From SB11 sp965222995 (lineage in GTDB: Bacteria > Bacteroidota > Bacteroidia > UBA8524), in the NCBI GenBank assembly GCA_965222995.1, contig OZ244977.1:2170001-2234000 (forward strand): a stretch of 64,000 nt of DNA, given 5' to 3'. Below, piece after piece: positions 8,585 through 16,642 of this stretch; positions within the stretch are counted from its first letter, which is position 1; every line of letters starts with the position of its first letter. The notes under the pieces are model-generated. The model searched no databases, was not told the origin of the DNA, and saw nothing but the letters and a program-made list of their open reading frames with translations. The translations under genes and the position numbers were made by a program.

Positions 8585-8624
8585 TTTAAACACCATTTAA
8601 ATGGCATTTAAACGCTGTTTAAAC
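8585..8624. promoter_or_regulatory. Four TTTAAA(C/T) motifs at exact 11-bp spacing (operator or iteron-like)
   Basis: TTTAAAC at 8585, TTTAAAT at 8596, TTTAAAC at 8607 and TTTAAAC at 8618: each start is 11 bp from the last, so all lie on one face of the helix. Two sit in perfect palindromes, CCATTTAAATGG (8593-8604) and TGTTTAAACA (8616-8625). A third palindrome, AAACATATGTTT, is at 8637-8648. The array lies between the divergent winged-helix-like and RadC-like genes. It could be a cooperative operator or a transposase/host-factor binding array. Confidence 0.5.
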
Positions 8625-8715
8625 ACCTCATAAAATAAACATATGTTTAAGCATCAAAACTAGCATACTTTGTAGCAGTTTTATTAGCATATTCTCCAAC
8701 AACTCTATTATTAGG

Positions 8716-8723
8716 TATATTTG
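8716..8723 (+). promoter_or_regulatory. -7 promoter element of the RadC-like gene
   Basis: TATATTTG fits TAnnTTTG and ends 6 nt before the ATG at 8730, implying a leaderless or nearly leaderless mRNA. Confidence 0.45.
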
Positions 8724-8729
8724 CTTTCC

Positions 8730-9140
8730 ATGCAAGTCCGCTTAACCAAAGAACAGAAAATCAAGATTGCTAACAGCGACGATGTATATACTATCATGCG
8801 TGCTGTTCTAATGCGCCAAAACAGGCTACATAGACAAAGGGAGTTCTTTTGGATTATGGGCTTAAATACAGCTAACGACATAATGTATATAGAGTTAGCA
8901 GCCATAGGAAAGGTAAATTCTGTTAATGTTGACCCTGTGGAGCTATTTAGTTTTGCCGTTCAAAAGAAGTGTAAGAAAATTATACTAATACATAACCACC
9001 CCTCAGGTAACTTAACACCGAGTGCAGATGATATACACTTAACAAACCAGTTAAAAGAAGGCGCGAAGTATCTAAAGATTGAAATTTTAGAGCACCTTAT
9101 CATTTCAGAAGAAGGATTTAGTTCCGTGCCGATTTCCTAA
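8730..9140 (+). CDS. RadC-like JAB/MPN-domain protein (short form)
   Basis: A 136-residue protein consisting almost entirely of the RadC JAB domain. The JAMM-type metal motif is complete: H88-N-H90-P-S-G, S98 and D101, with a candidate upstream glutamate E38 in the REFFWIMGLN strand. The N-terminal helix-hairpin-helix region of full-length RadC (about 225 residues) is absent. Such short forms are common on mobile elements, next to anti-restriction genes and in phages; the biochemical role is unsettled. I choose the ATG at 8730 rather than the TTG at 8721 because the TTG is part of the TATATTTG promoter element. It is the last gene before the right transposon end. Confidence 0.85.
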   Translation: MQVRLTKEQKIKIANSDDVYTIMRAVLMRQNRLHRQREFFWIMGLNTANDIMYIELAAIGKVNSVNVDPVELFSFAVQKKCKKIILIHNHPSGNLTPSADDIHLTNQLKEGAKYLKIEILEHLIISEEGFSSVPIS

Positions 9141-9203
9141 ATAATATTTCATCTTTCAAATTGAGGTTTCTATCGAAAAAAAACTTGCAAACCTACATGG
9201 CTT

Positions 9204-9227
9204 GAGGGGATAAGTACCAAAACAAAC
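9204..9227 (-). repeat. Right end of transposon: 15-bp terminal inverted repeat plus 9-bp target duplication
   Basis: GAGGGGATAAGTACC (9204-9218) is the inverted complement of 6012-6026 with one mismatch, and AAAACAAAC (9219-9227) repeats the left flank 6003-6011 exactly. Confidence 0.7.
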
Positions 9228-9316
9228 CCATTAACATCTCAATATCAATCAATTACATTTACAGAAACTAAAGAAACATTTTTTACAAAAAATGTTTCCA
9301 GTGTATATTTTTTATA

Positions 9317-9324
9317 TACCTTTG
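9317..9324 (+). promoter_or_regulatory. -7 promoter element of the tetR efflux operon
   Basis: TACCTTTG, 8 nt before the TTG start codon at 9333. The -33 region is not obvious. A 10-bp inverted repeat (ACATTTTTTAC / AAAAAATGTTT region, ~9271-9296) lies just upstream and could be an operator. Confidence 0.45.
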
Positions 9325-9332
9325 CTGCCGAT

Positions 9333-9938
9333 TTGCAAACATTATTAAAAATATTAGAGGGTAGTGAAAACCTGTTTGGGCGTTATGGCATAAAAAGCAT
9401 AACCATGGATGATGTTGCTAAAGAATTGGGAATGAGTAAAAAAACCCTGTACCAATACGTTAGCGACAAGAACGATTTAGTGGAGAAAACGCTTGACTTT
9501 CACTTACAGCGGAATGAACACACTTGTGAGTTGTTGATACAAGACCAAAGTAATCCTATAGAAGCCATGCTAGCCATTGGAGATTTCTTTTGTCAGCACA
9601 TGAAAGACACTAACCCCTCACTAATGTTTGATTTACGCAAGTATCATCCGTCAGCACTAGAAAAGCTGAATGAGTATAGACTTGAAACTGTCGTAACCCA
9701 AATAAAAGGGAATTTAGAGCAAGGTATAAAAGAAGGGTATTATAGAAATGATATTGATTTAGATATAATACCCAGGTTATATATAGGTATGGTAGATGGT
9801 ATTTTAGAGAGTGACTTTTTCCCTCGTGATGAATTTAAATTTGAAGATGTAGTTCATCAAATGCTTAAATATCACATACATGGTATAGCCACACTAAAAG
9901 GAATTGAATATTTAAACAAACTTTCAAAAAACAACTAA
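9333..9938 (+). CDS. TetR/AcrR-family transcriptional regulator of the efflux operon
   Basis: A 201-residue regulator. Residues ~1-55 form the TetR helix-turn-helix (NLFGRYGIKSITMDDVAKEL, then GMSKKTLYQYVSDKNDLV); the remainder is the all-helical ligand/dimerisation domain. The start must be TTG at 9333, because later ATGs would cut helix 1 of the DNA-binding domain. It is the first gene of a same-strand series with tolC (11-bp gap), the fusion protein and the RND pump, the usual layout of a self-regulated drug or metabolite exporter in Bacteroidota. The ligand is unknown. Confidence 0.9.
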   Translation: MQTLLKILEGSENLFGRYGIKSITMDDVAKELGMSKKTLYQYVSDKNDLVEKTLDFHLQRNEHTCELLIQDQSNPIEAMLAIGDFFCQHMKDTNPSLMFDLRKYHPSALEKLNEYRLETVVTQIKGNLEQGIKEGYYRNDIDLDIIPRLYIGMVDGILESDFFPRDEFKFEDVVHQMLKYHIHGIATLKGIEYLNKLSKNN

Positions 9939-9949
9939 TTTACACTTAT

Positions 9950-11323
9950 ATGAAGTCGAACACTAAAAGGTGGATAGTTTTAGCTTTTGTAACAGTAGGG
10001 TTTACTGTTTCATTATTTGCACAGCAGCCTACTAAGTTTAGTATACAAGAAGCTGTAGCTTTTGCAAAAAAGAATAACCTTACTCTTCAAAGCACACGCT
10101 TAGAGGAAGACATAGCTAACCAAAAAGTAAAGGAAACCTTAGCATTAGGGTTACCGCAAATTAACGGTAGTGTTAGCTATACTAATAATGTACAGATAGC
10201 GACACAACGTCTACCAAACTTTATTAATGGAGCTCTACCTCCCGGTTCAGCACAAGGGCCTGAGTTTATTGATGCCCAATTTGGTATTGCAAACTCATTA
10301 ACGGCTAGTGCACAACTAAATCAGCTGATTTTTGACGGGACTTACTTTTTGGGATTGAAAGCAGCAAGAGAGTTTGTGAAAATTAGCGAGTACCAAGTTC
10401 AACAAACTGAGGTTGACGTTGAAATAAACACCATTAAGGCATATTATGGTGTGCTACTTGCTGAAAAACGAATAGAGCTGATTAACAATAATATATCGAG
10501 CTTAGACTCAACATTATACTCACTTTCTGCACTTGCCAAAGAAGGTTTTGCAGAATCAGTTGATACATCACGCATATCACTTTCGCTTTCAAACCTCAAC
10601 ATTCAAAAAGCAGCACTAGAAGACCAAAGAAAAATAATGCTTAATGTTTTAAAGCTTCAAATGGGTTTTGATGTAGATAAAGAAATTGAGTTAACGGAAA
10701 CTACTGAGAGCTTAAAATCAGCTTTAAAATCAACTAATGTAAGCGGGAAGGGAAGTATTGCCAACCGCAATGAATATAAATTGTTAGACCAGCAAGTAAA
10801 ATTAGGTGTGCTTGACAAAAAGCGTTACCAAATGGCTTATTTCCCAACACTTAATGGCTTTTTAAGCCATCAGCAAAATACGTTTGCATCTGAGGGAGAG
10901 ATTAGCCAATTGGGAGACCCGTGGTTTCCGGGCACGGCATGGGGCTTATCATTAAACATACCCATATTTAGCGGGTTTATGCGCAAAAGCCAGATTAAAC
11001 AAGCCGATTTACGCTTACAACAATATAAATTTCAGTTAAGCCAGTTTGAGCAAGCTTACCAAAACGAGGTATTTACCGCACAAACCAATTACTTAAGAGC
11101 TTTAGATAAATACCAGTTACAAAGGAAAAATGTAGACCTGGCCAATGAAATCCGCCGTATAGCAAAAATTAAATTTCAAGAAGGCATAAGAACATCATTA
11201 GAGTATACAACTGCTGAAACTGAAAGTAATACAGCTGAAGCAAATAATGTAATTGCATTATACGAGTTAATGATGGCTGAATTGGATTACAGAAAAGCCA
11301 CCGGCGAAAAAATTTTAAAATAA
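9950..11323 (+). CDS. TolC-family outer-membrane efflux channel
   Basis: A 457-residue protein with an N-terminal signal peptide (RWIVLAFVTVGFTVSLFAQ) and the duplicated outer-membrane efflux protein (OEP) fold: long helices with two similar halves (ISLSLSNLNIQKAALEDQRK in the first, TTAETESNTAEANNVIALYE in the second). It forms the outer-membrane duct of the tripartite pump. The start is ATG at 9950. It is followed within about 40 bp by the membrane fusion lipoprotein. Confidence 0.92.
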   Translation: MKSNTKRWIVLAFVTVGFTVSLFAQQPTKFSIQEAVAFAKKNNLTLQSTRLEEDIANQKVKETLALGLPQINGSVSYTNNVQIATQRLPNFINGALPPGSAQGPEFIDAQFGIANSLTASAQLNQLIFDGTYFLGLKAAREFVKISEYQVQQTEVDVEINTIKAYYGVLLAEKRIELINNNISSLDSTLYSLSALAKEGFAESVDTSRISLSLSNLNIQKAALEDQRKIMLNVLKLQMGFDVDKEIELTETTESLKSALKSTNVSGKGSIANRNEYKLLDQQVKLGVLDKKRYQMAYFPTLNGFLSHQQNTFASEGEISQLGDPWFPGTAWGLSLNIPIFSGFMRKSQIKQADLRLQQYKFQLSQFEQAYQNEVFTAQTNYLRALDKYQLQRKNVDLANEIRRIAKIKFQEGIRTSLEYTTAETESNTAEANNVIALYELMMAELDYRKATGEKILK

Positions 11324-11365
11324 ACTTTGAAAACAATACAACAACTGATAACAACCAACCATAAC

Positions 11366-12478
11366 ATGAAAAAAATATTAGCAATAGCACTACTTGCAGT
11401 TTTTGCAGTATCATGCGGAGGTCCTCAAGATGAGCAAAAAAAGCTCGAGGAAATGAAAAAGGAGTATGCTAACCTGGGCAAGGAAATTGAAAAACTTGAA
11501 AAAGAGTTAGCAAAAAAAGATACTACTCCAAACACCACCCCTATTCGCTTTGAAACAGTTGAAGCAACAGAGTTTAAGCGCCCTGTTGAAATACAAGGGG
11601 TAGTTGAAAGTGATAAAAATGTAATAGTAAGTAGTGAGGTAGCAGGAAGAATTGTTGAAGTGGCAGTGAAAGAAGGGCAGAGAGTTTCACAAGGACAAAC
11701 TATTGCCAGAGTAAATGGAGATATTACTGCAAACTCAATACAAGAAGTTGAAAATGCTTTAAAACTAGCAGAGATAACCTACAAAAAGCAAAAAAATCTG
11801 TATGCTCAAAACGTAGGTACAGAAATGCAGTTACTACAAGCAGAAAACCAACGCGATGCTTTACAAAAACAGCTAAGCACACTTCGCACGCAATATGCAA
11901 AGTACAACATTACTTCACCGGTTAGCGGTACTATTGACGATGTTCCTGTAAATATTGGCGAGAATATCATGCCGGGTATGCCCATAGCACGTGTGGTAAA
12001 CAACAACCAACTTAAAGTTACCGCCGATGTTTCAGAAAAATATGTAAGCGTTGTGAAGCGAGGTAATGATGTGAAAGTAAAATTCCCCAGTATAGGTTCA
12101 GAAATAGATGCTAAGGTAAGTGCAACAGGGCAAATAATAAACCCTGCAAACCGTACCTTTAATATGGTGATAAATCTGAACAAAACAAATGAAACATTAA
12201 AACCAAATCTTTTAGCTTTAGTAACATTATATGACTATATAAACCCCGAAGCCATTACAGTACCTTCTAACATAATAATGAATAACGGTACTGAAGACTT
12301 TGTATATGTTCTACAGAAAAAAGGGAAAAAATATATAGCCAAACAACAGCCTATTGAAATTGGTAAAATTTCAGGAGCCTATTCAGAAATCAACAAAGGT
12401 CTTTCAGCAGGAGATAAAGTAATTACAGAGAACTACAAAAACCTGGTTGACGGAAGTGAAGTTGAAATAATTAAATAA
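11366..12478 (+). CDS. RND efflux periplasmic adaptor (membrane fusion) lipoprotein
   Basis: A 370-residue adaptor of the HlyD/AcrA type. The ATG at 11366 gives a lipoprotein signal (LLAVFAVSC, acylated C17); an upstream TTG at 11327 would bury that signal and is rejected. A short coiled coil (KKLEEMKKEYANLGKEIEKL) precedes the lipoyl/barrel-sandwich half (VVESDKNVIVSSEVAGRIVE), then the alpha hairpin, the second lipoyl half (YNITSPVSGTIDDVPVNIGE) and a beta-barrel. It links the RND pump to TolC in the periplasm. Confidence 0.92.
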   Translation: MKKILAIALLAVFAVSCGGPQDEQKKLEEMKKEYANLGKEIEKLEKELAKKDTTPNTTPIRFETVEATEFKRPVEIQGVVESDKNVIVSSEVAGRIVEVAVKEGQRVSQGQTIARVNGDITANSIQEVENALKLAEITYKKQKNLYAQNVGTEMQLLQAENQRDALQKQLSTLRTQYAKYNITSPVSGTIDDVPVNIGENIMPGMPIARVVNNNQLKVTADVSEKYVSVVKRGNDVKVKFPSIGSEIDAKVSATGQIINPANRTFNMVINLNKTNETLKPNLLALVTLYDYINPEAITVPSNIIMNNGTEDFVYVLQKKGKKYIAKQQPIEIGKISGAYSEINKGLSAGDKVITENYKNLVDGSEVEIIK

Positions 12479-12499
12479 CAGTATTAGCCAACAACATTT

Positions 12500-15400
12500 A
12501 TGAGTACAACAGGAGAAAATAATAAACGCAAAGAGTTTGGCATATCCTCATTTGCTATAAATAACCGCACAAGTATATATGTGCTGGTATTTATAATACT
12601 TATAGTGGGGTTAGTGGGCTATAACACTATGCCAAAGGAGAGTTTCCCTGAAATAAAACAACCTACAATATATGTTGGTACTGTTTATCAGGGTAACTCA
12701 CCTGCTGATATGGAGAATTTGATTACCCGCCCCATAGAGAAGGAAATCAAATCACTAAAAGGAATAAAAAAATTCACATCAACATCAATACAAGATTATT
12801 CAACCATTATAGTTGAGTTTGAAATTGATGTAACACCTGAGGAAGCTTTGCAAGATGTAAAGGATGCGGTAGATAAAATGAAATCGGAATTGCCGAGTGA
12901 TTTACCTAACGACCCTGACATTTTTGAGCTGGACTTCTCAGACTTTCCCGTTCTTAACGTAAACGTTTCCGGAAACTTCGGATATGATATACTGAAAGAA
13001 AATGCAGAATACCTGCAAGATGAGTTTGAGAAACTGCCTGAAGTTTCAAAAGCAGAGTTGCGTGGACTACTTGAAAAAGAGGTGAAAATTTCGGTGAACA
13101 AAAACCAAATGGAAGCCTTGGAAATTAGCTTTCAGGATATTGAAAATGCTATTGCCGGTGAAAACGTAACCATGTCAGGCGGGGAAATTTTAAGTATTGA
13201 TGGAGATAACTTAAACCGAAGAAGTATACGAGTTACAGGAGAGTTTAAGGACTTCAAAAAAATGGGGAACATCATAGTAAAAGATGAGAACCAAGATATA
13301 GTTTACTTACGCGACATTGCTACGGTTGAATTTGGACCGGAAGAGCCTACAAGTTTTGCCCGACTGGACGGAAATACCGTTGTATCCATTGATATTAAGA
13401 AAAAATCAGGTGAAAACCTGTTGAATGGTGTTGACAAGGTAAAGGAGGTTATAGAAAAAGCAAAAAAATCTAAACTTCCTAAGGGAATGAAGGTGGTTTT
13501 TACCAATGACCAGTCTATACAAACACGTGATAATGTAGATAACCTTGAGAACAGTATTATATCAGGTATTATACTTGTAGTTTTAGTACTGCTTTTCTTT
13601 ATGGGTGTGCGCAATGCAATGTTTGTGGGTATAGCCATCCCTCTATCTATGTTATTGGGTTTTGCCATACTTTACTTTATGGGTGCTACCCTGAATATGA
13701 TGATATTATTCTCACTTATCATGGCCCTGGGAATGCTGGTTGATAATGGTATTGTGGTGGTAGAAAATATTTACCGCTTGCATACCAATGAGGGTTTAAA
13801 CAAAAAAGAAGCATCAAAATACGGTATTGGTGAGGTAGCAGTCCCTATTATAGCCTCTACCCTAACTACTTTGGCTGCCTTTTTACCACTATTGTTTTGG
13901 AAAGACTTAATGGGTGAGTTTATGAAGTTCTTACCTATTACCCTGATAATAGTGTTGGCATCATCACTTTTTGTGGGACTTGTTGTAAACCCTGTAATCA
14001 CATCAAGATATGTGCAAAAAGAAGGTGAAGATTCAGTATCTCCTGCTAAACGTTTTTGGATAATTAACATAGTGCTTCTAGTACTTGGTATTTTATTGGT
14101 AATTGGATACTTCACAGCCCAAGCAAGCGGAGACCCTACTGCTTCTGCTACTGTAGGAAACCTATTATTAATTATAGCTATACTACGTATACTTACACGT
14201 TATGTGTTTAAGCCAGGCTCTGATGCTTTCCAAAAGAAAGGTTTAGTAAAATTGGAAGCCTTTTATTTAAAAGTAATTAACTGGGCTGTAAAACGTGCAG
14301 TGGTGGTAATTGCCAGTACCATTACGTTATTGTTTTTCAGTTTGATATTCTTTGGTATGCGTGGTCCTAATGTGGTATTCTTTCCTGTAAATGAGCCACT
14401 GTACTTCAACGTATTTATAGAAACTCCTATAGGAACAGACATTGAAAAAACCAATGCAATTACCAAGAAAATTGAAAAAATTGTTCAGGATAGAATAAAG
14501 GCAGACAGTAATATTATTGAAGCTGTATTAGCGCAAGTAGGTGAAGGAACTGCAGACCCTAGTCAAGGGGTACAACAAGGTTCTTCGCCCAATAAAGCCC
14601 GTGTAACAGTTTCGTTTATTAAAACAGCCGACAGGAAAATGAAATTTCCTGAAGCTAGAAGAACATCACTTGTAATGGAAGATGTGCGTGAGGCACTGAA
14701 AGATATTCCTGATGCAAACATTACGGTTGAGAAAAACAGTGAAGGACCTCCGGTAGGTAAGCCTATTAACTTGGAAATAAGTGGTGAGAACTATGACACC
14801 TTGATTAAATATAGTAACATCATTAAAAACATGATGGAAGAGGCTGATGTTCCCGGTGTTGATAAGCTTAAATCTGACCTTGAAGCTGACAAGCCTGAGC
14901 TTTTGGTTAAAATAAACCGTGAAGCTGCACGCAGGTATGGTATTTCAACTTATAGTATTGCTAACACTATACGTACTGGTAGTTTTGGTAAGGAAATATC
15001 AAAATACAAAGAAGGAGAAGATGATTTCCCTATTAATCTACGCTTGCGTAACCAAGAACGCTATAGTGAAACCGATTTATTAAATCAGCGCATCACTTTC
15101 CGTAATCCTTCAACAGGACGAATTGTACAAGTACCTATATCTGCAGTTGCTTCTGTAGAATACGGAACTACTTTCGGCTCTATAAAACGTAAGGATATGG
15201 ACAGAATGATAACTATTTATTCTAACGTTAAAGAAGGTTATACACCTAACGAAATAGTGCCTGTATTCCAAGCCATGCTTGAGGACTTTAATCTTCCTGA
15301 AGGATATGACTTCAAGTTTACGGGTGAGCAGGAAGAACAAGGGAAATCAACTGAGTTTTTAGGTAATGCATTTATGATTGCCTTTATGTTAATATTCCTA

Positions 15401-15973
15401 ATTCTGGTAGCTCAGTTTAATAGTGTTATAAGCCCATTGATAATATTACTATCAGTACTATTCAGTACCATAGGGGTATTTTTAGGGTTCGGTATTTTTA
15501 AAATGGACTTTTCTATTTTAATGTGTGGTATCGGTATTATATCATTAGCAGGTATAGCGGTAAACAATGCTATTGTATTGATAGATTATACCAACTTAAC
15601 TCGTGTGAGAAGAAAAAAAGAGCTGGGATTAGGTGAAGATGATTTACTACCTCTTGAAGAATTGAAAAGTACTATTGTTAGTGCAGGTAGTACCCGTTTA
15701 CGCCCTGTATTGCTTACAGCTATTACTACTATATTAGGTCTTATTCCTTTAGCAGTAGGTATAAATATTAACTTCTTTACTTTATTAAGCAGATATGATG
15801 CTCAGTTTTATATAGGTGGAGATAGTACAGTGTTTTGGGCTCCTATGAGTTGGACTATTATTTTCGGTTTGATTTTCACCACCTTTTTAACCCTTGTAGT
15901 TGTACCTGTGATGTTCTATATGAGTGAGAGAGCACAGCGTTGGGTAAGAGGCTTGATGAGCAAAAAAGCATAA
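12500..15973 (+). CDS. RND-superfamily efflux permease (HAE1-like)
   Basis: An inner-membrane proton-driven transporter of 1157 residues, about 100 longer than AcrB. It has the usual 12-TM duplication: one helix near residue 30, a large periplasmic loop, TM 2-6 with the family motif LGMLVDNGIVVVEN, then a second half ending with TM 8-12. Where AcrB has the Asp-Asp pair (407/408), this protein has Asp-Asn, as many non-AcrB members do. Extra length includes an additional hydrophobic stretch around residues 520-565 between TM6 and TM7, and an insert near residue 1105. It completes the tetR-tolC-adaptor-pump operon. The substrate is unknown; drugs, bile-like amphiphiles or solvents are possible. 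Confidence 0.93.
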   Translation: MSTTGENNKRKEFGISSFAINNRTSIYVLVFIILIVGLVGYNTMPKESFPEIKQPTIYVGTVYQGNSPADMENLITRPIEKEIKSLKGIKKFTSTSIQDYSTIIVEFEIDVTPEEALQDVKDAVDKMKSELPSDLPNDPDIFELDFSDFPVLNVNVSGNFGYDILKENAEYLQDEFEKLPEVSKAELRGLLEKEVKISVNKNQMEALEISFQDIENAIAGENVTMSGGEILSIDGDNLNRRSIRVTGEFKDFKKMGNIIVKDENQDIVYLRDIATVEFGPEEPTSFARLDGNTVVSIDIKKKSGENLLNGVDKVKEVIEKAKKSKLPKGMKVVFTNDQSIQTRDNVDNLENSIISGIILVVLVLLFFMGVRNAMFVGIAIPLSMLLGFAILYFMGATLNMMILFSLIMALGMLVDNGIVVVENIYRLHTNEGLNKKEASKYGIGEVAVPIIASTLTTLAAFLPLLFWKDLMGEFMKFLPITLIIVLASSLFVGLVVNPVITSRYVQKEGEDSVSPAKRFWIINIVLLVLGILLVIGYFTAQASGDPTASATVGNLLLIIAILRILTRYVFKPGSDAFQKKGLVKLEAFYLKVINWAVKRAVVVIASTITLLFFSLIFFGMRGPNVVFFPVNEPLYFNVFIETPIGTDIEKTNAITKKIEKIVQDRIKADSNIIEAVLAQVGEGTADPSQGVQQGSSPNKARVTVSFIKTADRKMKFPEARRTSLVMEDVREALKDIPDANITVEKNSEGPPVGKPINLEISGENYDTLIKYSNIIKNMMEEADVPGVDKLKSDLEADKPELLVKINREAARRYGISTYSIANTIRTGSFGKEISKYKEGEDDFPINLRLRNQERYSETDLLNQRITFRNPSTGRIVQVPISAVASVEYGTTFGSIKRKDMDRMITIYSNVKEGYTPNEIVPVFQAMLEDFNLPEGYDFKFTGEQEEQGKSTEFLGNAFMIAFMLIFLILVAQFNSVISPLIILLSVLFSTIGVFLGFGIFKMDFSILMCGIGIISLAGIAVNNAIVLIDYTNLTRVRRKKELGLGEDDLLPLEELKSTIVSAGSTRLRPVLLTAITTILGLIPLAVGININFFTLLSRYDAQFYIGGDSTVFWAPMSWTIIFGLIFTTFLTLVVVPVMFYMSERAQRWVRGLMSKKA

Positions 15974-16005
15974 ACTCCCTTTTTTTATTTCGTTATATTT
16001 TGATA

Positions 16006-16039
16006 AACCCGTTTTACAAATTTGTAAAGCGGGTTTTTT
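16006..16039 (+). terminator. Terminator of the efflux operon
   Basis: A near-palindromic hairpin (16006-16035, arms AACCCG.../...CGGGTT with one G-T pair) followed by TTTTTT. Confidence 0.8.
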
Positions 16040-16140
16040 GTTGTTGGTCTAAATTGAGTTTAAAAAACTAAAAATCACCTTATATTGCGACAACGTTTAA
16101 AAATCAATAATTGTCCTAACAATCAAAGAACTAAAATATT

Positions 16141-16569
16141 ATGAAAAAAATTTACATACTCTTCGTGGCTTGTGCATTAGCCTTTGCAGTATCATCTTGT
16201 AGTAAAGACGATGATAATAGCGGATCAACCCCTTCCGGTGGCGGCGGAGGTGGTAATAATACTGTTGACGTATGGGCAAACATTCAAGGTACTTTTGTGG
16301 GTGATGAAGTTACATCAACAGGAGGTACCGTAAATAATGTTGAAGTTACCATTACTAAAATTAGTGATACTAAAGTACGTATAGTTCCCGGTGCTAATAG
16401 CCAAAGTTTAGTACAGTTAGATATCCCCATATTTAAAGGTGATACTTCTGTTTTTCATCAACAGGGTGTATTTAACGGGTCATTTTTTGTGATAGCAAAC
16501 TCTAATCCTCCACAGGTTATATTAGATGATAAAGATAATAATGTAAGCTACTCAGGGTTAAAAAAATAA
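16141..16569 (+). CDS. Small secreted lipoprotein, unknown function
   Basis: A 142-residue protein with a lipobox (ALAFAVSSC, acylated C20) followed by an Asp-rich segment (SKDDDNSG) and a Gly-rich linker, typical of surface-exposed Bacteroidota lipoproteins. The rest (VDVWANIQGTFVGDE, then VEVTITKISDTKVRIVP) looks like a small beta-sandwich or barrel of the lipocalin-like type often seen in such lipoproteins. It is a monocistronic gene ended by the strong terminator at 16591. No specific function can be given. Confidence 0.85.
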   Translation: MKKIYILFVACALAFAVSSCSKDDDNSGSTPSGGGGGGNNTVDVWANIQGTFVGDEVTSTGGTVNNVEVTITKISDTKVRIVPGANSQSLVQLDIPIFKGDTSVFHQQGVFNGSFFVIANSNPPQVILDDKDNNVSYSGLKK

Positions 16570-16590
16570 TTGAAGCTAATTCTTCAAAAA

Positions 16591-16624
16591 AAGCCCTTTG
16601 CTAAATTAGCAAAGGGCTTTTTTA
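16591..16624. terminator. Bidirectional terminator between convergent genes
   Basis: 14-bp perfect arms (16591-16604, 16606-16619) flanked by A- and T-tracts, serving both the lipoprotein gene (+) and the AsmA-like gene (-). Confidence 0.85.
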
Positions 16625-16642
16625 GTAAACGGAAAATCCTTA

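Larger units (their letters stand above)
6012..9218. mobile_element. 3.2-kb transposon with IS1595/ISXO2-type transposase and passenger genes
   Basis: The boundaries come from the 15-bp inverted repeats (14/15 identical) and the flanking 9-bp direct repeat AAAACAAAC. Inside are a 71-codon ORF (+), a 45-codon ORF (-), the transposase (-), a winged-helix-like protein (-) and a RadC/JAB protein (+), with four strong hairpins and a phased TTTAAA array. It sits cleanly in the intergenic space between the PAP2 gene and the tetR efflux operon. Passenger genes are known for some members of the IS1595 family. That family usually makes 8-bp duplications; 9 bp fits better here, but the A-rich flank makes the exact length uncertain. 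Intact ends and an intact transposase suggest a recent or still active element. Confidence 0.7.

Noticed and set aside
6012..9218. Antiphage defence island
   Set aside because: Apart from the RadC-like JAB protein, no nuclease, helicase, toxin-antitoxin or restriction gene is present; the segment is better explained as a transposon with cargo.
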